From: a bacterium
Lineage (GTDB): Bacteria; Armatimonadota; Fimbriimonadia; Fimbriimonadales; Fimbriimonadaceae
Length of the DNA stretch: 64,000 nt
Assembly (NCBI GenBank): GCA_027485645.1
Contig: JAIXQR010000003.1
Location: 496,001 to 560,000, forward strand
Direction: 5' to 3'
Part shown: positions 53,180 to 62,681 of the stretch, piece by piece
How positions within the stretch are numbered: position 1 is the first letter of the stretch
Layout of the letters: every line of letters begins with the position of its first letter
The notes under the pieces: model-generated
Told to the model about the DNA's origin: nothing
Database searches by the model: none
What the model saw: only the letters and a program-made list of their open reading frames with translations
Made by a program: the position numbers and the translations under genes

Positions 53180-54958
53180 TTGGCCGTAGAGACACCGCGA
53201 GAGAGCCAAATCAAGGGCGCGACAGCGCTTCTGGATCACCTCCGGACAAACCCGGCCGAGGCAAGCCGTCCTGCCGATGAGTTAGCGGTTCGGTTTGGAC
53301 TTTCCGCGGGGTTTGTCGAGAGCGTTGTGGAGAATGCGTCGGTCAATTCGGCGGCCGTCGATCCCATCCTTCGCAAAAAAGTCTCGTTCGATTTCGCCCG
53401 GCGCGGGCTGGATTGGGCCGGCAGGACGATGCTACGGGCATTTTCCAAACCGATTCTCTTCGTCGCGATCACGAACATTCTCTGCGTGCTCGTGATCATG
53501 GGGACGGATCGACTGATTCCAGATTCGATCAAGCTCGGACAGTACGTTCCGGTGGATGCGCTGGCCATCTTGAGCGAGTTTCTGCTCCTTGTTCTTGCGC
53601 AGTTAGCGTGCTACTTCCACCTTCGAACGCCGAAGGCCGCTCTGCAGGGCTCGGTGGTCGTTTGGGCGATGGGTTCGCTCGGCGTAGCGGCGTCCATCAT
53701 GCTGTCTCAGGGCATCAAGGGCATGGGCGAGCGGGCATTGTACGCGGCGCTGAGCTCGATGGGAATCTTGTTTGTGACCATGGGCTACCTATGCGCCGGG
53801 GTCATTTCTTCGGTGCTCGGCGGTTGGGCGCACGCTCGACGGCAAGAGCGGCGCGAGGCCAGCATGAGCCGACAGGAACTGTTGGAGCGGTACTTCGAGC
53901 TTCAAGAGCGACTGAGTAAGGGCAGCACGCAAAAGCAGGTGGGCAACTGGCTCGAGAAGTCGCCCACGGCGAAGTTCTTCCGCCGGTCTCCGATGGCGAT
54001 AAGCGTGATCGGCACGATCTTGTTGTCGCTCACCGGGGCTTTGGTCATGCGCTCGTTACCAGTGCGTGCGGCTCAGGAAGCTCAGACCTCGGTGCCCGCG
54101 CTCATCGGAATGGTGGTGAGCTTTATCCTGATTTGTGGCAGAGCCATCCTGCACGTCGGTGCTGGATTGTTTGCCCGAAGCATTGGGCACGCGCTTTTGG
54201 TGAGTGCGGCGATGTGTGCCGGTTCGTTTGCGATGAGCTTCTTGCCCATTCGTCAGGCAGTCGACGACCCGTTCAGCTTCTCGCAGATTTCGGGCACGGT
54301 TCTTCAGCTCGTGGTTGGCGGATTGGTTTCTGGCTTTGCTGCGCTGGGTGCGGAGTTGCAGCGGAAGGCTGCGCGTGAGGAATCGCTTGACAATAACGAC
54401 GGCGCGACGCTTTTGGCCGAGATGTTGCGCATCCAGTGGCGATTGGCCGACCGGACGAACAGCACTTGCATTCTCGTGGTCGACGCGGCAAAGAGCAGCC
54501 AAATGAAAGCAAACGCGGACCCGCTGATCGTGGAATACAGCTTCCGCGAGTACCAAGACTGGCTTGGCAAGGTTTGCGCCCAGTTTGAAGGGAAGGTTCA
54601 CTCGACTGCTGGCGACGGAGCGGTTGTGGCATTCCCGAGTTGCGACAAGGCGTTTTTGGCGGCGCGGCGAATTCAGACTGACGTGGCGCGATTCAACGCG
54701 AACGTGAACCGGTTGGAGATGCCGTTCCGGTTGCGAATTGGATTGCACGTGGGACAGGTTGCGGGCGCGGTGGATGACGTGCAGTTCACGGAGGTCATCG
54801 ACATTGCCGCGCACATTGAGTCGGTGGCGACGGTGGGCGGAATCGCGGTTAGCGAACCGGTGACGCTCGGATTGCCGCAGTACGAGTTTCTGCCTCTGGC
54901 CAGAGAAGTGGATGGGCAGCGGGTGTACCTCGCGCTCTCGCCGACGGAGGAAGGGTGA
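53180..54958 (+). CDS. Membrane class III nucleotide cyclase homologue
   Basis: This 592-aa protein has an N-terminal helical domain (residues 1-70), about eight membrane helices to residue 390, and a C-terminal class III cyclase domain: CILVVDAAKSSQMK with metal Asp, STAGDGAVVAFPS and IGLHVGQVAGAV. In the last motif the usual N-x-A-A-R reads Asp541-I-A-A-His545, so both transition-state residues are replaced. It may be inactive, bind nucleotide as a regulator, or have altered activity. AGGAGG 9 nt before TTG 53180 is a clear SD. It overlaps lipB by GTGA. Confidence 0.85.
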   Translation: MAVETPRESQIKGATALLDHLRTNPAEASRPADELAVRFGLSAGFVESVVENASVNSAAVDPILRKKVSFDFARRGLDWAGRTMLRAFSKPILFVAITNILCVLVIMGTDRLIPDSIKLGQYVPVDALAILSEFLLLVLAQLACYFHLRTPKAALQGSVVVWAMGSLGVAASIMLSQGIKGMGERALYAALSSMGILFVTMGYLCAGVISSVLGGWAHARRQERREASMSRQELLERYFELQERLSKGSTQKQVGNWLEKSPTAKFFRRSPMAISVIGTILLSLTGALVMRSLPVRAAQEAQTSVPALIGMVVSFILICGRAILHVGAGLFARSIGHALLVSAAMCAGSFAMSFLPIRQAVDDPFSFSQISGTVLQLVVGGLVSGFAALGAELQRKAAREESLDNNDGATLLAEMLRIQWRLADRTNSTCILVVDAAKSSQMKANADPLIVEYSFREYQDWLGKVCAQFEGKVHSTAGDGAVVAFPSCDKAFLAARRIQTDVARFNANVNRLEMPFRLRIGLHVGQVAGAVDDVQFTEVIDIAAHIESVATVGGIAVSEPVTLGLPQYEFLPLAREVDGQRVYLALSPTEEG

Positions 54959-55590
54959 CGTTTCAGGTTCAAGACCTCGGCACCGTGCCCTACGATCAGG
55001 CTCTTTCGATTCAAGAACAAATTCACACGGAAGTTTTGACCGGCGCGGCTGAGCCCACGTTGCTCCTGCTGGAACACCCGCCGGTACTGACTTTAGGAGC
55101 GAACTTTCACGCGGAGAACCTGCACCACCCGGTGGAAGAGTACGAAAATCGGGGGATTCAGGTCTTTAAGTCCGATCGCGGCGGAGACGTGACTTACCAC
55201 GGTCCCGGCCAGTTGGTGGCCTATCCGATTTTTCCGCTGGACTTTATCGGTCGGGACCTTCACGCTTGGCTTCGGATGCTGGAAGAGGCGGTCATCGCGA
55301 CGGTTTTTGAGCTCGGGGTTGGAGCGCGGAGGTTTCCGCCGAACACTGGAGTTTGGGTGGAGGACCGAAAGATCTGCGCAATGGGGATCAAGGTGAAGCG
55401 GTGGGTTTCGATGCACGGCTTGGCGCTGAATTGTGATGCCGATTTGTCGCCGTTCCTTTGGATCACGCCGTGCGGCATTTCGGATTACGGGGTGACGTCC
55501 CTTACGGCGGAGGTTGGGCGGCGGGTGCCGGTTGCGGAGGTGAAGCCGATCCTCACAGAGGCACTGAGGGGGCTCGTATCGCGCTCCTGA
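54955..55590 (+). CDS. lipB: Lipoyl(octanoyl) transferase
   Basis: This 211-aa LipB moves octanoate from acyl carrier protein to lipoyl domains, the first step of lipoate synthesis. Motifs are EHPPVLTLGANFHAENL, SDRGGDVTYHGPGQLVAYPI, NTGVWVEDRKICAMGIKV (catalytic Lys), MHGLALN and ITPCGISDYGVTSL (catalytic Cys). The start GTG overlaps the cyclase stop as GTGA. lpdA, which uses the product on its partner complexes, is far upstream. Confidence 0.95.
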   Translation: MTFQVQDLGTVPYDQALSIQEQIHTEVLTGAAEPTLLLLEHPPVLTLGANFHAENLHHPVEEYENRGIQVFKSDRGGDVTYHGPGQLVAYPIFPLDFIGRDLHAWLRMLEEAVIATVFELGVGARRFPPNTGVWVEDRKICAMGIKVKRWVSMHGLALNCDADLSPFLWITPCGISDYGVTSLTAEVGRRVPVAEVKPILTEALRGLVSRS

Positions 55591-55604
55591 TTGCGACACC
55601 GGGC

Positions 55605-56177
55605 GTGGCGGGGGCGGACGAGGCGGGGCGAGGTCCGCTGGCGGGGCCGGTTGTGGCGGCGGCGGTTCTGTTGCCCGAAGGTTTTGACCTCCAAGGGATT
55701 CGGGATAGTAAGCAGCTTGACTTAGCGGCGCGGGAGCGGGCGTTTGAGCGGATCGTTTCCGGGGCACGGTTCGAGATTGAGCTTGCCGAGATTGAAGAGA
55801 TCGACCGGCTGAATATTTTGCATGCCAGCTTGGCGGCGATGGCGCGGGCGATTCGACGTCTGGGGGTGGCAAAGGTGCTGATTGATGGCAACCAGACTCC
55901 GCGTGACCTTGGCTGTGAATCGGAGACGGTGGTGAAAGGAGACGGAAAGTATGCCGCCATTGCTGCGGCGAGCATCTTGGCGAAGGTCACACGGGACCGG
56001 TTGATGACCGAGTTCGACGCGGTCTATCCTGGGTACGGCTTCGTGCGGAACTTTGGGTACCCGACGCCCGATCATTTGGAAGCTTTGGAGCGGCTGGGGG
56101 CATGCGAGATTCACCGGCGCAGCTTCGCCCCAGTCCAGCGCGCGTTGGGTACGGAGCCGCAGCCGGCGCTGTTTTAG
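55605..56177 (+). CDS. rnhB: Ribonuclease HII
   Basis: This 190-aa enzyme cuts RNA in RNA/DNA hybrids and at single ribonucleotides. It has AGADEAGRGPLAGPVVAAAV (first Asp and Glu), DSKQL, KVLIDGNQTP (Asp), GDGKYAAIAAASILAKVTRD and YGFVRNFGYPTPDHLEAL. No good ATG start fits: the frame is open into lipB, and GTG 55605 is nearest the homology but trims the usual N-terminus. The true start is uncertain. lipB, rnhB, the next gene and yraN form a close chain. Confidence 0.9.
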   Translation: MAGADEAGRGPLAGPVVAAAVLLPEGFDLQGIRDSKQLDLAARERAFERIVSGARFEIELAEIEEIDRLNILHASLAAMARAIRRLGVAKVLIDGNQTPRDLGCESETVVKGDGKYAAIAAASILAKVTRDRLMTEFDAVYPGYGFVRNFGYPTPDHLEALERLGACEIHRRSFAPVQRALGTEPQPALF

Positions 56178-56186
56178 GAGGAAGCC

Positions 56187-56606
56187 ATGATCAGCACCGA
56201 GCGGCCAGCGGGGGACCTGAAGGCGATCAATCGCGAAATGCTGATTCATCTGCTGATCGCGGGGGGCGTCCTGTTTGTGCTTGGCGCAGCGAGCGTGGCG
56301 TGGCTCTCGCAGGAGAACGAGCGGAAATCGCGGGCGGGGATGGAGCGGCTCCGGCCGCTGTTAGTGGCCGAGCAATACGCCGAGGCGGTTGAGCAGAACC
56401 TGATTTCGCCCCGAGGAGCGTATGACCTGGGCCGGTTGGAGAAGCTGTTGGGGCCGATAGATTCCGTGACCTCGAAGTTATCGAACTGTCACTCGGCGAG
56501 CACGGTGTGTGTTTTCGATCTGCAGGTCTCCCGTCCGCGCGGCAAGCACGGGATGCGGCTGTACTTCCGCGGTCAGCGGTGCACTCACGTCGAGGTGCAA
56601 AAGTGA
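56187..56606 (+). CDS. Small membrane-anchored protein of unknown function
   Basis: This 139-aa protein has one helix (residues 18-41, EMLIHLLIAGGVLFVLGAASVAWL) and a charged region outside with an ELG/RLEKLLG segment and two Cys (NCHSASTVCVF) that could form a disulfide. GGAGGAAGCC before ATG is a strong SD. It overlaps yraN by GTGA. No family was recognised. Confidence 0.65.
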   Translation: MISTERPAGDLKAINREMLIHLLIAGGVLFVLGAASVAWLSQENERKSRAGMERLRPLLVAEQYAEAVEQNLISPRGAYDLGRLEKLLGPIDSVTSKLSNCHSASTVCVFDLQVSRPRGKHGMRLYFRGQRCTHVEVQK

Positions 56607-56947
56607 GTTCGCGGATGGAACTAGGCCGGGCGGCGGAGGACGCGGCGGCGAACTACCTGCTCTCGCTCGGCTACACGCTGGTCACCCGCCGCTGGAAACG
56701 CGCCGGCGGCGAGCTCGACCTGGTGGCGATGGACGGAGAGACGGTGGTTTTTGTCGAGGTCAAAGCGACCTCCGCGCCAGGGTTTGCTCCGGAGGATGCG
56801 GTCTCAGATTCGAAGTTCCGGCACCTGGAGACGGTCGCGTCGAGGTTCGTTTCGGAGCACGGGCTGGAGGAGACGCCGCAGCGGTTTGACTTGATCGCGC
56901 TGGATGGCGACGGGCTTCGGCACTACGAGGATTTTTTGCGGTTCTAG
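56603..56947 (+). CDS. YraN/UPF0102 family protein
   Basis: This 114-aa protein shows the UPF0102 pattern: GRAAEDAAANYLLSLGYTLVTRRWK, GELDLVAMDGETVVFVEVKA (endonuclease-like GExD...VEVK) and RFDLIALD. The fold is that of PD-(D/E)XK nucleases with a complete D...E-x-K set, and the neighbour rnhB is a common genomic partner. The start is GTG in a GTGA overlap. Confidence 0.9.
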   Translation: MSSRMELGRAAEDAAANYLLSLGYTLVTRRWKRAGGELDLVAMDGETVVFVEVKATSAPGFAPEDAVSDSKFRHLETVASRFVSEHGLEETPQRFDLIALDGDGLRHYEDFLRF

Positions 56948-56960
56948 CTACGGTGAAGTT

Positions 56961-57344
56961 ATGTATATGGAAGACTCGAACGAAATGAGGACCGAGAAGC
57001 GGCGATGGTTGCACCGAGATCCAGAAGGACAGTTTCTGAACGGGTTGCAACTCGCACTGATCACTTCAACAGTCTGCTTTTTTGTCTTAGATCGTGTGCC
57101 AAGTGCATACTCGCTGGTCATCGTTTACTTGGCCGCGTTAGCGGTAATGCCGGTTTTGAGGATGCACGTGCTCGGATTTCTCGCAAGCGTTATCCTGCCG
57201 ATTGGATCGGCACGCTACCTCGCTGATTTCGCCCCAAATGTTCGAGTGATGCCCACAATCGCGGTCGCACTCATTTGCGCTGGTCTTTGTACGATTGCGG
57301 TCGGCCCGAGATTGGGCTATCCCCGAAAGGTGCGGCGACAGTAA
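56961..57344 (+). CDS. Membrane protein of unknown function
   Basis: This 127-aa protein has a basic N-terminus and three hydrophobic helices (about 28-45, 48-66 and 98-116, ALITSTVCFFVL, VIVYLAALAVMPVL, TIAVALICAGLCTI). It begins at ATG 56961, 13 nt after yraN; an earlier in-frame ATG at 56904 lies inside yraN. No family was recognised. A 121-nt gap to pyrG downstream holds nothing recognised. Confidence 0.55.
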   Translation: MYMEDSNEMRTEKRRWLHRDPEGQFLNGLQLALITSTVCFFVLDRVPSAYSLVIVYLAALAVMPVLRMHVLGFLASVILPIGSARYLADFAPNVRVMPTIAVALICAGLCTIAVGPRLGYPRKVRRQ

Positions 57345-57465
57345 GTTCTATTGGGGTTTTAAGAGAATACAGAAACTCTCCGCTCTGCTGGGACGCATGC
57401 GGAGCCTCTCGGTCATACGACGGTCGCCCCTGAAACGGACCGACAGTAGCTTGCCTGATAGTGGG

Positions 57466-59157
<1,692 letters not shown>

Positions 59158-59340
59158 TCACCGCTTGACATTAAATCTATCGTGCCAAAAGTCCTGCCGT
59201 CGCTTTGGTTTAACTGGAGTGCGGAGCGAAATGGAACCTAAAATTGCGACCTTATGTTAAGGTTCGCTCATTGCAACAGGAATTTTGCGAACCGGGAATT
59301 CGCGAGTTCGTCAACTTAGTAGGAAGTAGGGGAGGAGCAA

Positions 59341-60246
59341 ATGAGCCTCGTTATCGAAAGAGCAACCGCAGGTTGGATTAATCGGACGGAGTATCCGTTC
59401 AAGAGCCATTTTATCGGTGTCGACGGTGGGAACATGCACTATGTCGACGAGGGTCAGGGTGACCCGATTGTGTTTGTCCACGGCACGCCCACTTGGTCTT
59501 ACGAGTGGCGGCACGTGATTCGAGACCTTAGGTCGGAGTACCGGTGCGTCGCGATGGATGCCATCGGCTTTGGACTTTCGGACAAGCCAGAAAACTGGAG
59601 CTACAGTCCGGTTTGCCATGCCCGGAACCTTAAGGTTCTCATTGACGAACGCGGACTAGAGAACGTAACGCTGGTGCTCCACGGCATGGGCGGACCGATC
59701 GGGATGGAATACGCCTTGAACAATCTGCCCAATGTGCGGCGAATTGTGATCATCAATTCTTGGGCATGGAACCTGAAAGGCGACGCGGCCGCCGAGCGCA
59801 TTTGGAAAATCGCGACCGGCCCGCTGGGGATGATGATTTTCTTCAACATCAACGCGGCGAAGAAGCTGATGAAAACGATGTTCGGCGATAAGTCGAAATT
59901 CACCGAGGCGGTGTCGGCGGCTTACGCGACGCCTTTCGACGAAAAGGAAGCGCGGCACGGATTGCACAAGCAGTTCCGGCAGATTTTGGAAAGTGGTCCG
60001 GTCTTCGATGAGATCTGGTCGCGGCGAGAGGACCTCAAAGGATTGCCGATGCAGTTCATCTGGGGCATGGCCGATCCGGCTTTTGGCGAGAAAGCGCTCA
60101 ACCGGTTCTGGCGAGAATTTCCTTTGGCAGAAGTCACTCGCTTGGCCGGGTGCGGGCATTTTGTGACGGAAGAGCGGCCAGTGGAGACGATCAAGACGTT
60201 GCGAACGTTCTTGTCGGAATCCAGCCGAAGCTCGTATTTGGCCTAA
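59341..60246 (+). CDS. Haloalkane-dehalogenase-like alpha/beta-hydrolase without nucleophile
   Basis: This 301-aa protein is closest to haloalkane dehalogenases: FVHGTPTWSYEWRHVIRDL (oxyanion), DAIGFGLSDKP, NWAWNL-type cap segments and GCGHFVTEERP (His). The nucleophile elbow, normally HDWGGP with Asp, reads HGMGGP with Gly115, so no Asp, Ser or Cys is there. The acid and His are kept. It is probably catalytically inactive or has another role. A strong SD (GGGGAGGAG) precedes the ATG. Its 3' end is part of a direct repeat. Confidence 0.87.
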   Translation: MSLVIERATAGWINRTEYPFKSHFIGVDGGNMHYVDEGQGDPIVFVHGTPTWSYEWRHVIRDLRSEYRCVAMDAIGFGLSDKPENWSYSPVCHARNLKVLIDERGLENVTLVLHGMGGPIGMEYALNNLPNVRRIVIINSWAWNLKGDAAAERIWKIATGPLGMMIFFNINAAKKLMKTMFGDKSKFTEAVSAAYATPFDEKEARHGLHKQFRQILESGPVFDEIWSRREDLKGLPMQFIWGMADPAFGEKALNRFWREFPLAEVTRLAGCGHFVTEERPVETIKTLRTFLSESSRSSYLA

Positions 60247-60269
60247 GCGAACGGCCGTCGGTCGAGAAT
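60221..60269 (+). repeat. Direct repeat, copy 1 (3' end of the hydrolase gene)
   Basis: About 48 nt here is repeated, with few differences, at 61082-61129. The core GCTCGTATTTGGCCTAAGCG is identical in both. Copy 1 covers the last codons and stop of the hydrolase. Confidence 0.75.
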
Positions 60270-60367
60270 TGAGGAGAAGGCGCAGGAACGGTCAGGGATC
60301 GTCGCTCGTTTAATTGGGCGACGGTCCTTGTCTGTGTAGCTTGGACGTCGAATCCTGGAAGCATGTT

Positions 60368-61081
60368 ATGACGATCATCGGCCTTAGTCTGATCATAGTT
60401 TCGCTTGACACCGTAGCTCCGATTCCGAAAATCAAAGCGACGCCAGACTTAAAACTTGAGACTGAAATCACCACCGGGCTACACCGGTACCGCGTGTACT
60501 ACGTTTCGAAGTCGACTAAGTCGGTCTTGGGGTTGGACTACTACGGGGATGGCTCTCGGTACGGAAACATACATTTAGATATGCCAGCTGCACTGGTGAA
60601 GTTTGAGACAAAAATGCCGGACGGGTACCCATTAGGAGAAGAGGCAAGAATCCTGAATGTTCCTGGAACGTATATGATGCAGGCCATTGTCGGAGGGGTC
60701 CAGATTAGACTCGATGTTCAAGGCGTTCGCAAGAAAGTGAATGGGCGGGCTACGTTCGAGAATATAACGACCTTCGATGGTCCATTTTGCATTGCGGCTA
60801 TGCGTCAGTTCTCTGCCAGAGTTGCCGGCAAGCGCGGTAAAGCCAGTGCTTCCTTCACCGCAAGTGGAACTGGCGTCAAATACGAGAAGCTCACATCATT
60901 TACCGGATTGGATGGCAAGTGGCCGAATGCTTCGCGAGTACGAGCAAAAGTGAATGGAAAAGATCTGATTTTTGTTCTCGGCGCAAATGGCGTGAAGAAG
61001 AACGGCGTCTGGCAATCTTTGGGCGACTCGCCGATGGTGATCGGCTCTGATCTGTACGTTCCGAAAGCCGCGCTTCAGTGA
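60368..61081 (+). CDS. Secreted or periplasmic protein between direct repeats
   Basis: This 237-aa protein begins with a hydrophobic segment (MTIIGLSLIIVSLDTVAP) and is beta-rich and Lys-rich afterwards. No family was recognised; the C-terminal segment (GVWQSLGDSPMVIGSDLYVPKAALQ) resembles the copper-amine-oxidase-like N-terminal domain by eye only. The flanking direct repeats suggest it came in by insertion between the hydrolase gene and asnS. Confidence 0.55.
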   Translation: MTIIGLSLIIVSLDTVAPIPKIKATPDLKLETEITTGLHRYRVYYVSKSTKSVLGLDYYGDGSRYGNIHLDMPAALVKFETKMPDGYPLGEEARILNVPGTYMMQAIVGGVQIRLDVQGVRKKVNGRATFENITTFDGPFCIAAMRQFSARVAGKRGKASASFTASGTGVKYEKLTSFTGLDGKWPNASRVRAKVNGKDLIFVLGANGVKKNGVWQSLGDSPMVIGSDLYVPKAALQ

Positions 61082-61129
61082 CCCAGCGAACGCTCGTATT
61101 TGGCCTAAGCGAACGGTCGTCGGTAGAAT
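61082..61129 (+). repeat. Direct repeat, copy 2 (contains asnS -10 box)
   Basis: This copy starts at the stop of the inserted gene and ends with TAGAAT (61124-61129), 6 nt before the asnS GTG. In copy 1 the same place has two extra bases and no good -10, so copy 2 is the one that drives asnS. Confidence 0.75.
61124..61129 (+). promoter_or_regulatory. -10 box of a leaderless promoter for asnS
   Basis: TAGAAT stands exactly 6 nt before GTG 61136, so transcription would begin on the start codon. No SD is present. Confidence 0.45.
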
Positions 61130-61135
61130 CTACGC

Positions 61136-62551
61136 GTGGATTACCGGCGAACGTACGTGCGAGACCTGTTTAACCTTGCTCCTGGAACGGAGACGAGTGC
61201 CTTTGGCTGGGTGAAAACGCGCCGAGATAGTAAAGGAGTGTCGTTCGTTCAGCTCAGCGACGGCTCTTGCTTCCGAGATTTCCAGGTGGTCATCGCCGCC
61301 GGAACGATCAGCGAGGATGCCCTCAAGTTGATCACCACCGGCGCTTGCGTACGCTTTGACGGCGTTGTTGTGGAATCTCCAGCCGCCGGACAGGCGGTTG
61401 AGCTTTCGGCCAGCGGCGTTGAGGTTTTTGGTGGCGCCGATGCGTCGAGCTATCCGTTGCAAAAGAAGGGTGCGACGCTTGAGTACCTTCGCGAGATTGC
61501 CCACCTCCGGGCGCGCGGCAACACCTTTGGCGCAGTCTTCCGCATGCGCGCTCAGGCAGCCCAAGCAATTCACCAATTCTTCGCCAAGCGCGGTTTCCAC
61601 TACATCCAGACCCCGATTATCACGGCGAGCGACGCGGAAGGAGCGGGGGCAATGTTCCAGGTCACGACCTCGCTGGAAGTGAACGCCCCGCTGGAAGCGC
61701 CAGACGGTCAGTTTGCGTACCGCTTGCGCTCGGCGAATCCTGAGCACGACTTCTTTGGTAAGCCTTCGTACCTCACGGTAAGTGGTCAGCTCGAGGCGGA
61801 GACGATTGCTCTAGGCATGACCAACGTTTACACCTTCGGCCCGACCTTCCGGGCGGAGAACTCGTCGACCAGTCGGCACCTCGCCGAGTTTTGGATGGTG
61901 GAGCCAGAGATGGCCTTCTGCGACCTCGAGGGGAACATGAACCTCGCGGAGGAGTTCCTGAAGGAAGTCATCGGGAACTTGCTCGATTTCTGCGGCGACG
62001 ACCTAAGCTTCTTCAACCAGCGCATCGAGCCGCATTTGCTGGAGACCCTGGAGCACGTAGTAACTTCGCCGTTTGAGCGATTGACGTACACCGAAGCTGT
62101 CGAAATGCTGGAGCAGTCGGGCGAGAACTTTGAGTTTCCGGTTGGTTGGGGAACCGACCTGCAGAGCGAGCACGAGCGATGGCTGACCGAAGTAAAGGTC
62201 GGTCGACCGGTGATTCTAACCGACTATCCGAAGGAGATCAAGGCGTTCTACATGCGGCAGAACGAGGACGGAAAGACGGTCCGCGCGATGGACGTGTTGG
62301 CGCCACGAATCGGCGAAATCATCGGTGGCTCGCAGCGCGAGGAACGATTGGATGTTCTGGAAGCGCGGATCAAGGAAAGCGGTCTGCCGCTGGAACCGTA
62401 CTGGTGGTACCTCGACCTCCGACGCTTCGGCTCCGCGCCCCACGCAGGATTTGGTCTAGGCTTCGAGCGGCTGCTGATGTACGTTACGGGAATGAAGAAC
62501 ATCCGGGACGTGATTCCTTATCATCGGACACCGGGCAACGCGGATTTCTGA
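61136..62551 (+). CDS. asnS: Asparaginyl-tRNA synthetase
   Basis: This 471-aa class IIb synthetase charges tRNA(Asn). The N-terminal OB domain has [22 protein letters not shown]; the catalytic domain has [16 protein letters not shown] (motif 1), [29 protein letters not shown] (motif 2) and [34 protein letters not shown] (motif 3). The length fits AsnRS, not AspRS. The start is GTG after a leaderless-type -10 in the direct repeat. Confidence 0.95.
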   Translation: MDYRRTYVRDLFNLAPGTETSAFGWVKTRRDSKGVSFVQLSDGSCFRDFQVVIAAGTISEDALKLITTGACVRFDGVVVESPAAGQAVELSASGVEVFGGADASSYPLQKKGATLEYLREIAHLRARGNTFGAVFRMRAQAAQAIHQFFAKRGFHYIQTPIITASDAEGAGAMFQVTTSLEVNAPLEAPDGQFAYRLRSANPEHDFFGKPSYLTVSGQLEAETIALGMTNVYTFGPTFRAENSSTSRHLAEFWMVEPEMAFCDLEGNMNLAEEFLKEVIGNLLDFCGDDLSFFNQRIEPHLLETLEHVVTSPFERLTYTEAVEMLEQSGENFEFPVGWGTDLQSEHERWLTEVKVGRPVILTDYPKEIKAFYMRQNEDGKTVRAMDVLAPRIGEIIGGSQREERLDVLEARIKESGLPLEPYWWYLDLRRFGSAPHAGFGLGFERLLMYVTGMKNIRDVIPYHRTPGNADF

Positions 62552-62604
62552 GGGCAGCGACGTAGCGTAGGCGTCCCGCCTGCGTCCGGGTTCCAGCCGT
62601 GCGA

Positions 62605-62625
62605 GCTCACCCGAGACGGGTGAGC
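62605..62625. repeat. Hairpin in an intergenic repeat-like stretch
   Basis: GCTCACCC (62605-62612) and GGGTGAGC (62618-62625) form an 8-nt stem around GAGAC, inside GC-rich sequence with CGTAGGCGTCCCGCCTGCG. No T tract follows. The stretch looks like a dispersed intergenic repeat and not a gene. Confidence 0.5.
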
Positions 62626-62681
62626 TACGGGACGGGCTGGGGAATGGAAAGCTACGGCACGGTACCCTCGCATCGAGACCG

